A stretch of DNA of 64,000 bases from Flavobacteriaceae bacterium (GTDB taxonomy: Bacteria; Bacteroidota; Bacteroidia; Flavobacteriales; Flavobacteriaceae): NCBI GenBank assembly GCA_027490305.1, contig JAIXYI010000071.1, positions 28,679 through 92,678 of the forward strand, in the 5' to 3' direction. The position numbers and the translations under genes are program-made. How positions within the stretch are numbered: the first letter of the stretch is position 1; every line of letters begins with the position of its first letter. The notes beneath the pieces are model-generated. The model saw only the letters and a list, made by a program, of their open reading frames with translations, did no database searches and was not told the origin of the DNA. This document shows positions 52,600-61,707 of this stretch, piece after piece.

Positions 52600-52703
52600 A
52601 TCACAAATATACACGATATTTTGAAATATCACGGTTTTCTGTAATATTTTAAAATATCACGATTTTCCGTGATATGAGGAGATATCACAAGTGCTTGTGA
52701 TAA
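52598..52703. promoter_or_regulatory. Operator array: four palindromes at 28-bp spacing
   Basis: ATATCAC begins at 52598, 52626, 52654 and 52682, exactly 28 bp apart. Each site follows ATATCAC(A/G)-N6-inverted half. The third is perfect (ATATCACG-ATTTTC-CGTGATAT), the fourth near-perfect (TATCACAAG/CTTGTGATA), and the first two are degenerate on the right. The array covers the satD start codon on one side and the -33 box of the HMG-CoA lyase gene on the other. Confidence 0.82.
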
Positions 52704-52724
52704 AAAGGGGAAGTCGTATATTTG
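52695..52724 (+). promoter_or_regulatory. Promoter of HMG-CoA lyase gene, overlapping operator 4
   Basis: TTG (52695-52697), a 19-bp spacer and TATATTTG (52717-52724) fit the Bacteroidota consensus. The GTG start codon at 52729 lies only 4 bp after the -7 box, so the transcript may be leaderless. Confidence 0.55.
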
Positions 52725-52728
52725 GAAG

Positions 52729-53592
52729 GTGAGACCTATTAAGATTATCGAATGCCCGCGGGATGCGATGCAGGGCATCCGTACCTTCATCCCGACCGAA
52801 CGGAAAGTCTATTACCTGCAATCCCTGTTAAGGGTGGGGTTTGATACCCTCGATTTCGGGAGTTTCGTTTCCCCGAAGGCCATCCCGCAGATGCAGGACA
52901 CGGCAGAAGTGCTCGCTTCACTGGATCTTTCCGCTACCAAAAGCAAACTGCTCGCCATCATCGCGAATACACAAGGGGCCGAAACGGCGGCCTTACATCC
53001 GGAGATTACCTATTTGGGTTTTCCCTTTTCGATTTCCGAGAATTTCCAGATGCGGAACACCCATAAAACCATCGCACAATCGTTGGTGACCCTACAGGAA
53101 ATCCTAAACATCGCGGAACGATCAGGGAAGGAAGTCGTCGCCTATCTTTCGATGGGATTCGGTAACCCGTATGGCGATCCGTGGAATGTCGACATCGTGG
53201 CGGAATGGACCGAGACCCTGGCTAATATGGGTATCCGGATACTGTCGCTGTCGGATACCGTCGGAAGTTCTACACCGGATGTCATTACCTACCTGTTTTC
53301 CAACCTGATCCCAAAATATCCCGACATTGAATTCGGGGCGCATCTCCATACCGTACCCGATCGATGGTTCGAGAAAATCGACGCGGCCTACAACGCCGGT
53401 TGTCGTCGTTTCGATGGTGCGATCCAGGGGTTTGGCGGTTGCCCGATGGCGAAAGACGAACTCACCGGCAACATGCCCACCGAGAAACTGCTGTCATATT
53501 TCACCACGCAGAAAGAAGACACTGGCACGAGTCCGATGGGTTTTGAAAGTTCGTATAACGAAGCGACGAAACTCTTTGGGGAGTTCCACTAG
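52729..53592 (+). CDS. Hydroxymethylglutaryl-CoA lyase
   Basis: This 287-residue HMGL-like TIM-barrel enzyme splits HMG-CoA into acetyl-CoA and acetoacetate, the last step of leucine breakdown. Motifs are ECPRDAMQG, TLDFGSFVSPKAIPQM, LSLSDTVGSS, GAHLHTVP and GCPMAKDELTGNMPTE. The start is GTG 52729, giving MRPIKIIECPRDAMQG. A SatD-type operator overlaps its promoter. Leucine dehydrogenase elsewhere in the window could feed the same pathway. Confidence 0.9.
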   Translation: MRPIKIIECPRDAMQGIRTFIPTERKVYYLQSLLRVGFDTLDFGSFVSPKAIPQMQDTAEVLASLDLSATKSKLLAIIANTQGAETAALHPEITYLGFPFSISENFQMRNTHKTIAQSLVTLQEILNIAERSGKEVVAYLSMGFGNPYGDPWNVDIVAEWTETLANMGIRILSLSDTVGSSTPDVITYLFSNLIPKYPDIEFGAHLHTVPDRWFEKIDAAYNAGCRRFDGAIQGFGGCPMAKDELTGNMPTEKLLSYFTTQKEDTGTSPMGFESSYNEATKLFGEFH

Positions 53593-53642
53593 CGTAAAAT
53601 CTTTTATACTCGGAACTTCCTGAAAGCCCGTTTTTTTTTCGC

Positions 53643-53650
53643 TATATTTG
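53643..53650 (+). promoter_or_regulatory. -7 box of guaB
   Basis: TATATTTG matches TAnnTTTG, 31 bp before the guaB ATG. No good -33 box is seen. Confidence 0.4.
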
Positions 53651-53681
53651 CACGCAATTTAACTACAACCTTTAAATTGCA

Positions 53682-55154
53682 ATGATCGCACACAACTCTA
53701 AGATCATCGGCGAGGGATTGACGTACGACGACGTCCTGCTGGTACCCAACTTTTCCAGTGTTCTCCCCCGCGAAGTCAGCATACAATCGCGTTTTTCCCG
53801 CAACATTTCCCTGAACGTACCGGTCGTTTCGGCCGCTATGGACACGGTCACCGAAAGCGCCATGGCCATTGCGATGGCCCGCGAAGGTGGCATCGGGGTG
53901 TTGCACAAAAACATGACTATCGAGCAACAGGCTATGGAGGTCCGAAAAGTGAAACGCGCCGAATCGGGCATGATCATCGATCCCGTCACCTTACCGCTCA
54001 CCGCCCGTGTGGCCGATGCGAAGGCCGCTATGCGGGAATACGGTATCGGAGGCATCCCGATTGTGGACGAAAATCAAATACTGAAAGGCATCGTCACCAA
54101 CCGGGATTTGCGGTTTGAAAAAGACAATGCCCGGCCTATTATAGAGGTGATGACACATGAAAACCTCATTACCGTGGCAGAAGGCACCTCGCTTCAGGAA
54201 GCCGAAGTTATCCTGCAATCCAACAAAGTGGAAAAATTGCCGGTAGTGGATGCTTCGAACAAACTCGTCGGACTCATTACGTTCCGTGACATCACCAAAC
54301 TCGCGCAAAAACCGATTGCCAACAAAGATTCGTACGGACGTCTTCGCGTGGCCGCCGCTATCGGCGTAACCGGTGATGCGGTGCAACGGGCCGAAGCGCT
54401 TGTCAATGCAGGTGTGGATGCCATCATCATCGATACGGCACACGGACACACCCTGGGCGTGGTAACAGTCTTGAAGGAAGTAAAATCAAAATTCCCTACT
54501 ATTGATGTTGTGGTCGGAAATATTGCCACACCAGAAGCCGCACGCTACCTTGTAGAGAATGGCGCCGATGCGGTGAAAGTCGGTATTGGTCCGGGTTCGA
54601 TTTGTACCACACGTGTTGTAGCCGGAGTCGGCTTCCCGCAATTTTCCGCGGTTCTTGAAGTGGCGGCTGCAATCAAAGGCAGTGGCGTTCCGGTTATTGC
54701 CGACGGAGGTGTACGTTATACTGGCGATATCCCAAAAGCAATTGCGGCAGGTGCCGACTGCGTAATGTTAGGATCTTTGCTGGCGGGAACAAAAGAGTCG
54801 CCGGGCGAAACCATTATCTTCGAAGGACGTAAATTCAAGTCGTATCGCGGCATGGGCTCTGTGGAAGCGATGCAGGAAGGCTCGAAAGACCGCTATTTCC
54901 AGGATGTGGAAGACGATGTGAAGAAACTCGTACCGGAAGGTATCGTCGGGCGTGTACCGTATAAAGGGGAACTCAATGAGAGCATGCAGCAGTTTGTGGG
55001 CGGCCTGCGCGCCGGTATGGGCTATTGCGGTGCAGAAGATATTCCGACCTTACAGGAAACCGGCCGTTTCGTGCGCATCACCTCAAGCGGTATTACTGAG
55101 AGCCATCCGCATAACGTTACGATCACGAAGGAAGCACCGAATTATTCGAGATAG
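53682..55154 (+). CDS. guaB: Inosine-5'-monophosphate dehydrogenase
   Basis: This 490-residue enzyme oxidises IMP to XMP, the rate-limiting step to GMP. The TIM barrel is split by two CBS domains (about 95-210). The catalytic Cys is in [11 protein letters not shown], and the flap has [14 protein letters not shown]. It is monocistronic. A GCAGTC word-repeat tract lies directly downstream. Confidence 0.97.
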   Translation: MIAHNSKIIGEGLTYDDVLLVPNFSSVLPREVSIQSRFSRNISLNVPVVSAAMDTVTESAMAIAMAREGGIGVLHKNMTIEQQAMEVRKVKRAESGMIIDPVTLPLTARVADAKAAMREYGIGGIPIVDENQILKGIVTNRDLRFEKDNARPIIEVMTHENLITVAEGTSLQEAEVILQSNKVEKLPVVDASNKLVGLITFRDITKLAQKPIANKDSYGRLRVAAAIGVTGDAVQRAEALVNAGVDAIIIDTAHGHTLGVVTVLKEVKSKFPTIDVVVGNIATPEAARYLVENGADAVKVGIGPGSICTTRVVAGVGFPQFSAVLEVAAAIKGSGVPVIADGGVRYTGDIPKAIAAGADCVMLGSLLAGTKESPGETIIFEGRKFKSYRGMGSVEAMQEGSKDRYFQDVEDDVKKLVPEGIVGRVPYKGELNESMQQFVGGLRAGMGYCGAEDIPTLQETGRFVRITSSGITESHPHNVTITKEAPNYSR

Positions 55155-55382
55155 TTTGTAGGTGTGAGTCGCAGTCGCAGTCTCAGTCTCAGGAGTGGGC
55201 AGTCGCAGTCTCAGTCGCAGGAGTGGGCAGTGGGCAGTCGCAGTAGGCAGTTGTAGGTTCTCGGTTTGACGTTTTTTCGTTATGCGATTGCTGCATACGC
55301 GCACGATGTCATCCCGACGCAGGAGGGATCCCATTCAGTGGGCAGTCTCAGTCGCGGTCGCAGTCGCAGTCGCAATCACTTT
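55155..55382. repeat. GCAGTC/TCAGTC low-complexity tract
   Basis: Dense 6-bp words GCAGTC, TCAGTC and GTGGGCAGT occur at 55168-55255 and 55338-55378, separated by a non-repetitive piece. The tract lies between convergent guaB and antiporter genes. No gene is seen. Confidence 0.65.
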
Positions 55383-57605
55383 CTAGTCAACGGGTTCCAC
55401 TTGTGCAACGTCGGAGGCTTCCAGCAAGTTGCGCTCGCCTACGATCCACAGGATATCGTGTTCTTCCAACACCACGTTTGATTCCGGGTTGAGTACGCGA
55501 CGTCCGCGACGTTCGAGTCCGACGATGAGTCCATGTGTTTTTTCCCGCAAAGCCGACTCCTTTATCGTTACTCCGATATAGGCGGGGTTCAATACGATCA
55601 GGCTCAACAGAATGATATCGTGCTCTTTCTCATCCGGTGCGGGCTCATGTTCGTTGTGTTCAAGGTAGTCCCGAAACGCCTCCACCTGTGTGTCATTTCC
55701 CATGATGCAGATTTCATCACCCGGAAACAAACGTTCGTTTCGACTGGGGATCGTGATTGTGATATGGCCACGTTTGATGAAAACGATGTTGATGCCGAAC
55801 TGTTCCCGCAGTTGTAGTTCGCGCAGCAGCAAACCGGCCAGGTTCGACTCTTTCCCGATTTTGAAGACCTCCATGTGCCCATCCCACGGCGTTAGGTCGC
55901 TGCGTTTCCATTTGGCCTGGATGATCTCGCGGGCATTGAGGTTCTTGAGAAAACGTTCTTCTAGTCGGTGGTAGCGCGCATTGAGTTTTTTAGGGAAGAG
56001 CCAATACAAAACCACGGCCGCCCCCAGCACGACAAAGGCCGTTTGTGCTGAGAAGAACTTATCGACCAGGAAGCCAACGTAAAACAACGTCAATAAAAAC
56101 CGGAACAGGATCATAAGGATGAGAGGGCCCCGGTAGCGTCGTTCCTGCAACAGGACGTTCACCTGTTCGGTCGCCACCCGCCGCATCGACAGTGCCCATA
56201 GAAAAGGCGCGATCAAAAGCAACGTCAGGACGGCTACCAACAAAGTTCCTGTAATCGAGCCTTCGCCAAGTGGAAGCAGGTAGCGTCCAGCCAGCAGAAT
56301 AAAGGAAATAATGATGACCGAGTGTACCAGCACCTGCACGAGGTAGGCCCGGATGACGATTTGCCAATTGCTGGCGGACTTCCCCGAATGGGTGCGCTCG
56401 GCATATCGTTCGATCCTTCTCAACCATTTCCGCGGCAATTTGCGCTGGAGGAAACCGGCAAAAGGAGCGGAATACCGCACCATAAAAGGCGTTGTAAAGG
56501 TGGTGATAGCCGAAACTGCTACTATAATGGGATAAAGAAACGCGCTGGTGACCTTTAAGCTGGCGCCCATTGTGGCGATGATAAACGAAAATTCTCCTAT
56601 CTGCGACAGGCTCATGCCGGTCTGTACTGATTGCGTCAGCGGCCGACCGGATAGCAGCGCACCACCCGCCGCACTCAACGACTGTCCGATAATGACAACC
56701 AGCGTCAGCACCAACACCGGCTTCCAGTGCTCGACCAGGGCGGTGGGGTCAATCAGCATTCCCACGGAAACGAAGAATACGGCGCCGAAGAGATCTTTTA
56801 CCGGCTTCATAAGGTGCTCGATGTGCTCCGCCTGCGTGGTCTCGGCAATGATGGATCCCATCATAAAGGCCCCAAGGGCGGGTGAAAAACCAACGTCAGC
56901 GGCCAGCATCACCATCATCAGGCACAGCGCAATGGCGAGGATGAGCGTGGTTTCGTCGTTCAACAGTTTCTGCGATCGTTTGAGTAAGGTAGGGATAAAG
57001 AAAATCCCGCTTACAAACCAAAGGATCAGGAAGAAGACGAGTTTCAGCACGGTCATGACAAGTTCCATGCCTTCTACCTGACGGGAGACGGCAATGGTCG
57101 ACAGCATGACCATCATAAGGATGGCCAGCAAATCCTGCACGATCAGCGCCCCGATGACATTGCCGACGAATTTTTGGGCCTTCAGCGCCAGTTCCTCGAA
57201 GGTCTTGAGGATGATGGTAGTAGACGAAATCGACAGCATTACGCCCAGGAAGACGCAATCCATCGGTTCCCAACCCAGGGCGCGACCGGCGAAGTAGCCG
57301 CCGATTACCATGCACACGATTTGTACGAGGGCCGTGACCGATGCCGTGCCCCCAACGTGCATCAGTTTCCGGAAAGAAAATTCGAGTCCGAGATTGAACA
57401 ACAGGAAGATAATCCCAATCTCCGCCCATACTTCTACACTGTGGATTTCCTGTACCGACGGGAAGAAATCAAAGTGGTTCCCCGCCAAAAACCCGGCGAT
57501 CAAATACCCCAATACCAACGGCTGCCGGATCTTGCGGAAAAGCAAAACCGCCGCGCCTGCTGTGAGGAGGATAAGGCCGAGATCGGATATGAGGGGGGAA
57601 AGCAT
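55383..57605 (-). CDS. Cation:proton antiporter (KefB/CPA2 type) with TrkA-C domains
   Basis: This 740-residue membrane protein has an N-terminal CPA2 Na+/H+-exchanger domain of about 12 helices (residues 1-390, with GFLAGNHFDFFPS and GFSPALGAFMMGSIIAE). A second membrane block of about four helices (430-540) and two cytoplasmic TrkA-C regulatory domains (about 575-740) follow. It exchanges K+ or Na+ for H+. The NAD-binding TrkA-N domain of classical KefB/C is absent. Confidence 0.88.
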   Translation of the reverse strand: MLSPLISDLGLILLTAGAAVLLFRKIRQPLVLGYLIAGFLAGNHFDFFPSVQEIHSVEVWAEIGIIFLLFNLGLEFSFRKLMHVGGTASVTALVQIVCMVIGGYFAGRALGWEPMDCVFLGVMLSISSTTIILKTFEELALKAQKFVGNVIGALIVQDLLAILMMVMLSTIAVSRQVEGMELVMTVLKLVFFLILWFVSGIFFIPTLLKRSQKLLNDETTLILAIALCLMMVMLAADVGFSPALGAFMMGSIIAETTQAEHIEHLMKPVKDLFGAVFFVSVGMLIDPTALVEHWKPVLVLTLVVIIGQSLSAAGGALLSGRPLTQSVQTGMSLSQIGEFSFIIATMGASLKVTSAFLYPIIVAVSAITTFTTPFMVRYSAPFAGFLQRKLPRKWLRRIERYAERTHSGKSASNWQIVIRAYLVQVLVHSVIIISFILLAGRYLLPLGEGSITGTLLVAVLTLLLIAPFLWALSMRRVATEQVNVLLQERRYRGPLILMILFRFLLTLFYVGFLVDKFFSAQTAFVVLGAAVVLYWLFPKKLNARYHRLEERFLKNLNAREIIQAKWKRSDLTPWDGHMEVFKIGKESNLAGLLLRELQLREQFGINIVFIKRGHITITIPSRNERLFPGDEICIMGNDTQVEAFRDYLEHNEHEPAPDEKEHDIILLSLIVLNPAYIGVTIKESALREKTHGLIVGLERRGRRVLNPESNVVLEEHDILWIVGERNLLEASDVAQVEPVD

Positions 57606-57809
57606 AGGTTAATCGGGAAATGAGAATTAGAAATTGATAATTGATAATTGGGATGAACGATTAACAATGAACGATGAACAATGGAGAAAAGGAGCGAGAG
57701 GCGAGAAGCAAGAGCTACTAAGTACCCTAAACTCTGAACCCTGAACCCTGAACTCTCAACCCTGAACTCTCAACTCTTCCTAAAATACGAATTTATTCCC
57801 ATACGGCAC
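57606..57809. repeat. Low-complexity words (TGAACCC / AATGAACGATG types)
   Basis: Words AACGATGAACAATGG (57655-57685) and CTGAACCCTGAACTCTCAA (57730-57778) are complementary to the families at 29644-29853. Gene-free. Confidence 0.6.
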
Positions 57810-57836
57810 AAAAAAGGGCGGAAACCCTGTCCGCCC
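57810..57836 (-). terminator. Terminator after purB
   Basis: GGGCGGA (57816-57822) pairs with TCCGCCC (57830-57836), and the minus-strand product runs into six T residues. Confidence 0.8.
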
Positions 57837-57859
57837 GTTTGGAATTATCGATTGAATCC

Positions 57860-59200
57860 TCAGATACCGAGGTAGTTACCGGGTGTAATGGCGCGCAGTT
57901 CTGATTTTATTTCATCGGATACGTCAAGCGTGTCGATAAAGTCGCGGATGGCTTTTTGGTCGATGCGGGTGTTCGTGCGTGTTAAGCCTTTCAGGGCTTC
58001 GTACGGATTCGGATACGCTTCACGTCGCAAAATCGTCTGGATGGCCTCGGCGACTACGGCCCAGTTGTTTTCGAGATCGGCGGCAAATTTCACTTCGTTC
58101 AGCAGCAGCTTGTCGAGTCCTTTCAGCGTCGCTTCGAATGCAATCAGCGTATGGCCGAACGGTACGCCAATGTTTCGAAGTACGGTGCTGTCGGTCAGGT
58201 CGCGCTGCAGGCGTGAAATCGGCAGCTTCGACGACAAGTGCTCGAAAAGGGCGTTGGCGATGCCTAAATTGCCTTCCGAATTTTCGAAGTCGATAGGGTT
58301 GACTTTATGCGGCATGGCGGAAGATCCAATCTCACCTGCCTTGATTTTCTGTTTGAAGTAGTCCATCGACACATACGTCCAGATGTCGCGGTCGAGGTCG
58401 ATGAGAATGGTGTTGATTCGTTTCAATGCATCGAAAAACGCAGCGAAATGGTCGTAATGCTCGATTTGCGTGGTAGGGAAGGAGTGGTGTAATCCTAACG
58501 TTCCCTCTACAAAATCGTTGCCGAATTTGCGCCAGTCAACTGTCGGATAGGCGACGTGGTGGGCATTGTAATTTCCCGTCGCGCCCCCAAATTTCGCCGC
58601 GAACGGCACGTTGAAAAGCAAACGCATCTGTTCTTCGAGGCGTTCGACAAACACGCCGATTTCCTTGCCTAGTCGGGTGGGCGACGCGGGTTGGCCGTGC
58701 GTACGGGCGAGCATGGCCACATCCGCCCATTCCACGCTTAGCGACTTCAGTTTCGCCACTACGGCCACCAATGACTTGAGATAGACGTCTTCGAAGGCCT
58801 GTTTGGTCGACAGCGGAATGGCGGTATTGTTGATGTCCTGTGACGTCAATCCGAAATGGATGAACTCTTTGAACGCCGACAGTCCGAGTCCATCGAAGCG
58901 ATCTTTTATGAAATATTCCACCGCCTTCACGTCGTGGTTCGTCGTCTTCTCGGTTTGTTTGATCCACAGGGCATCTTCGGTTGAGAACGTCTCGTAGATC
59001 GCACGTAGTTTCGGGAACACGGCTTTGTCGACGCCCGCCAGTTGCGGAAGCGGCAGGTTACAAAGCGCGATGAAGTATTCGATTTCGACCAGCACGCGGT
59101 AGCGGATCAGCGCCTCTTCCGAAAAATACGGGGAAAGTGCGGCAGTCTTATTGCGGTAACGGCCGTCGATGGGCGAAATGGCGTTGAGTTCGTTGAGCAT
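57860..59200 (-). CDS. purB: Adenylosuccinate lyase
   Basis: This 446-residue fumarase-superfamily enzyme acts twice in purine synthesis (SAICAR to AICAR, adenylosuccinate to AMP). The superfamily signature is GSSAMPHKVNPIDFE. The catalytic His region is ARTHGQPASPTRLGKE, and the start is MLNELNAISPIDGRYRNKTA. The size fits the bacterial E. coli-type PurB. Confidence 0.95.
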   Translation of the reverse strand: MLNELNAISPIDGRYRNKTAALSPYFSEEALIRYRVLVEIEYFIALCNLPLPQLAGVDKAVFPKLRAIYETFSTEDALWIKQTEKTTNHDVKAVEYFIKDRFDGLGLSAFKEFIHFGLTSQDINNTAIPLSTKQAFEDVYLKSLVAVVAKLKSLSVEWADVAMLARTHGQPASPTRLGKEIGVFVERLEEQMRLLFNVPFAAKFGGATGNYNAHHVAYPTVDWRKFGNDFVEGTLGLHHSFPTTQIEHYDHFAAFFDALKRINTILIDLDRDIWTYVSMDYFKQKIKAGEIGSSAMPHKVNPIDFENSEGNLGIANALFEHLSSKLPISRLQRDLTDSTVLRNIGVPFGHTLIAFEATLKGLDKLLLNEVKFAADLENNWAVVAEAIQTILRREAYPNPYEALKGLTRTNTRIDQKAIRDFIDTLDVSDEIKSELRAITPGNYLGI

Positions 59201-59422
59201 GTTGTGTTGTTGTTGGAAGGCGCAAAGATAGGAAAAGTTGGCGGTAGGCAGTAGTTAGTAGTCAGTAGTTAGTAGTCAGTAGTTGGGAGTCAGCAGTTGG
59301 GAGTTTGGGCTGCTGGCCGAGAATCGGGACAAGACCGTTATAGTCCCATTTCGGTTACTACGGACGCTGTGACTGAGACTGCGACTAAAATCTAACGCAA
59401 TACTTCTCGCTTCCACTTTTTG
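59201..59422. repeat. AGTAGTTAGTAGTC low-complexity tract
   Basis: The stretch 59243-59300 repeats GTAGTTAGTAGTCA-type words and 59366-59390 has GACTGAGACTGCGACT. It lies between purB and the sirtuin gene on the same strand. No gene is seen. Confidence 0.6.
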
Positions 59423-60127
59423 TTACAGCCCGAACGTATCACGGAGTTTGCGCTCCAACAAACGTACGCCTTCGGATCCGCCCCTTGCGATGACGTCGAT
59501 TTTATTTTTAAAGAAAGGGATGTCCGCCGGTTTCGGGTCAATATAATAAAGCGGAATGCCCAGCGGCGCGTATTCAATCAAACTAGCAGCCGGGTACACC
59601 TGCATAGACGTACCAATCACGACAAAAGCATCCGCCTGTGTGGTGATGTCAACGGCTGCTGCCAGGGCGGGGACTTCCTCGCCGAACCAGACGATGTGCG
59701 GTCGTAGTTGATGACCCTGCGGATCGGTATCGCCCCAGTTCAGGTCGTGTTCCCAGTGGAGGATATGGTTGGGGTTGCGGGTGCTTCGGACCTTGAACAA
59801 TTCTCCATGTAGGTGGAGTATTTTGGTGCTGCCGGCACGTTCGTGGAGGTTGTCGACATTCTGGGTAATCACGTGCACATCGAAGTCAGATTCCAGGGCC
59901 GAGAGTCGAAGATGACCTTCATTGGGTTTTACGTTGTGTAGTTGCCGCCGCCGTTTGTTATAGAAATCGAGTACGAGTTTGGGGTTGCGCTGCCAGCCCT
60001 GTGGACTCGCGACTTCCATGATATCGTGCCCTTCCCAGAGTCCGCCCGCGTCGCGGAAGGTGCTAATGCCGCTTTCCGCGCTCATGCCGGCGCCGGTGAG
60101 GACGACTATTTTGGGTTTATGTGCCAT
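59423..60127 (-). CDS. Sirtuin (SIR2) NAD-dependent protein deacylase, zinc-less
   Basis: This 234-residue sirtuin removes acyl groups from lysine using NAD. NAD-binding motifs GAGMSAESGISTFRDAGGLW and TQNVDNLHERAG and the catalytic His in ILHLHGEL are present. The protein has no cysteine at all, so the usual four-Cys zinc site is missing. FYNKRRRQ carries a Y-x-x-R pattern like the one that gives SIRT5 and CobB preference for succinyl/malonyl groups. It is divergent from trmH. Confidence 0.9.
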   Translation of the reverse strand: MAHKPKIVVLTGAGMSAESGISTFRDAGGLWEGHDIMEVASPQGWQRNPKLVLDFYNKRRRQLHNVKPNEGHLRLSALESDFDVHVITQNVDNLHERAGSTKILHLHGELFKVRSTRNPNHILHWEHDLNWGDTDPQGHQLRPHIVWFGEEVPALAAAVDITTQADAFVVIGTSMQVYPAASLIEYAPLGIPLYYIDPKPADIPFFKNKIDVIARGGSEGVRLLERKLRDTFGL

Positions 60128-60178
60128 ATCCGATAAAAGTCGGGAAAATTCATGAAATTCGCAGCATTAAGTAGCGCT

Positions 60179-60844
60179 ATGGCCGACCTTGATTATCTCG
60201 CTTATCTCGAAACCCTGATCACGGAAGAACGCCGGAACAAATTCATTGAGATTTTGAAGTTCCGTACGAACCATCTCATGTTCGCAATGGAAGACGTGTT
60301 CCAGATGCACAACACGAGCGCGGTGATGCGGAGTTGTGAAGTGTTTGGTATCCAGAACCTTAGCGTAATTGAAGAGCGGTTCGGCAAGAAACTCGACCGC
60401 AAGATCGCAATGGGTGCCCAAAAGTGGGTCGATATCAAAAAATTCGATACCGTGCAGGATTGCCTTGACGATACCCGCGCCCGTGGCTATCGCATCATTG
60501 CCACTACACCCCATGAAAACGACTGCCTGTTGGAAGATTTCGATATATCGCAGCGTTCGGCGATCTTTTTTGGTACCGAACTGACGGGCTTGTCGCAGGA
60601 GATCATCGACAATGCCGATGGATTCCTGAAGATTCCGATGGTCGGATTCACGGAAAGCCTCAACATCTCGGTTTCGGCGGCGATCATCGCACAGAATCTG
60701 ACGCAGCGGTTGCGTGCTTCCGATCTTCCGTGGCAATTGACGGAAAAGGAGACGCTGCAAAAACGGATCGATTGGGCGAAAGCCTCCATCCGAAGTATTT
60801 CGGAGATTGAGAAGCGGTATTTTGCGGATCGCCCCGACGCGTGA
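60179..60844 (+). CDS. trmH: tRNA (guanosine-18-2'-O)-methyltransferase
   Basis: This SPOUT-class SpoU/TrmH methyltransferase of 221 residues, counted from ATG 60179 (MADLDYLAYLETLI), makes Gm18 in tRNA. An upstream ATG at 60152 adds nine residues. Motif 1 is EDVFQMHNTSAVMRSCEVFG, motif 2 FFGTELTGLSQE, and motif 3 IPMVGFTESLNISVSAA. These match TrmH rather than rRNA RlmB. Confidence 0.9.
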   Translation: MADLDYLAYLETLITEERRNKFIEILKFRTNHLMFAMEDVFQMHNTSAVMRSCEVFGIQNLSVIEERFGKKLDRKIAMGAQKWVDIKKFDTVQDCLDDTRARGYRIIATTPHENDCLLEDFDISQRSAIFFGTELTGLSQEIIDNADGFLKIPMVGFTESLNISVSAAIIAQNLTQRLRASDLPWQLTEKETLQKRIDWAKASIRSISEIEKRYFADRPDA

Positions 60845-60888
60845 AGCGTGATGGTTAGAACGGTATTCTGGGTAAGACTATAATTTAG

Positions 60889-60896
60889 TATATTTG
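60889..60896 (+). promoter_or_regulatory. -7 box of the HEPN-MNT operon
   Basis: TATATTTG matches TAnnTTTG and ends 5 bp before the ATG at 60902, so the mRNA leader would be absent or extremely short. Confidence 0.35.
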
Positions 60897-60901
60897 GTCA
60901 T

Positions 60902-61201
60902 ATGCAACCTCTCCAGCTTTATTTGGATGACGTAAGGTCGCTTTGTCAAAAGCACAAAGTCGATACCTGCTACCTTTTTGGGTCGGCAACCAACGGACGT
61001 TTTACCGACGCAAGTGACGTGGATTTTTTGGTGCGTTTTAAAGTGTCTGAAATCACAGACTATTTTAGCAATTATCTGCGACTAAAAGAGGGTCTTTCTG
61101 ACTTATTGGGTCGCGACGTTGATTTGATCGAAGAACAGTCGCTACGTAATCCAGTTTTGATACGGTCTATTGATCGTTCCAAGTCACTTGTGTATGGATG
61201 A
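60902..61201 (+). CDS. mntA: MNT-type minimal nucleotidyltransferase antitoxin
   Basis: This 99-residue minimal nucleotidyltransferase has the exact GSx10DxD active-site pattern (FGSATNGRFTDASDVDFLV). In MntA-HepT systems this enzyme AMPylates the HEPN toxin at the Tyr of its RX4HXY motif and so neutralises it. It overlaps the toxin gene by 8 bp (61194-61201). Confidence 0.88.
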   Translation: MQPLQLYLDDVRSLCQKHKVDTCYLFGSATNGRFTDASDVDFLVRFKVSEITDYFSNYLRLKEGLSDLLGRDVDLIEEQSLRNPVLIRSIDRSKSLVYG

Positions 61202-61541
61202 ACGGATACTAAAATGGTTGTACGATATTAAGATTGCTATTGAGGAACTCGATACGTTCTTTGGAGGAAAGCTACCGTCTGTTGACGATTATAAAAATAA
61301 CCTCCTTCTGCGTCGTGGGGTAGAGCGAAACTTAGAGATTATTGGGGAGGCAATGAACAGGATCCGTCAAAGAGATCCTGAGTATCTGCGTTATATTACA
61401 GAAGCTCACGCGATAATTGGCCTTCGAAACCACATCATCCATTCGTATGATAACGTTTCTGACGAAAGTCTTTGGTCTATTGTGAAAGACCATCTCCCAA
61501 AGTTGAAGGAGGAAGTCGAAGTTCTTATCGGAGACCTATAG
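61194..61541 (+). CDS. hepT: HEPN (DUF86) ribonuclease toxin HepT
   Basis: This HEPN-domain protein of 115 residues, counted from ATG 61194 (MDERILKWLYDIKI), has the intact RX4HXY motif RNHIIHSY (Arg, His, Tyr), the RNase active site and AMPylation target. A longer frame from 61170 is less likely because its leader overlaps mntA more. Together they form a type VII toxin-antitoxin pair. Confidence 0.88.
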   Translation: MDERILKWLYDIKIAIEELDTFFGGKLPSVDDYKNNLLLRRGVERNLEIIGEAMNRIRQRDPEYLRYITEAHAIIGLRNHIIHSYDNVSDESLWSIVKDHLPKLKEEVEVLIGDL

Positions 61542-61552
61542 TTTCAGGTTAG

Positions 61553-61660
61553 CAATCGCCGCGTGAGGGATGGAAGCGGCAGCCTTTTTGCCGGGAATAA
61601 ACGACAAGGAACCCACAGTTGTTGGCAAAAAGCTATAGCGGACAGCCCGACGGCGCCGAC
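61553..61660 (+). repeat. Structured intergenic motif, copy 2
   Basis: It carries TGAGGGATGGAAGCGGCAGC, CTTTTTGCC, a loop, then GGCAAAAAGCTATAGCGGAC and AGCCCGAC, the same blocks as 30773-30900. It lies between the convergent hepT and sdaA ends. A GACTGAGACTGC word tract follows to 61690. Confidence 0.65.
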
Positions 61661-61707
61661 TGAAAACTGCGACTGAGACTGCGACTGGCAAACGGCGCCG
61701 GCACGCC

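Noticed and set aside
52598..52709. Possible CRISPR array from regular 28-bp spacing
   Set aside because: Only four units without spacers of independent sequence; each unit is a palindromic operator, and no cas genes are nearby.
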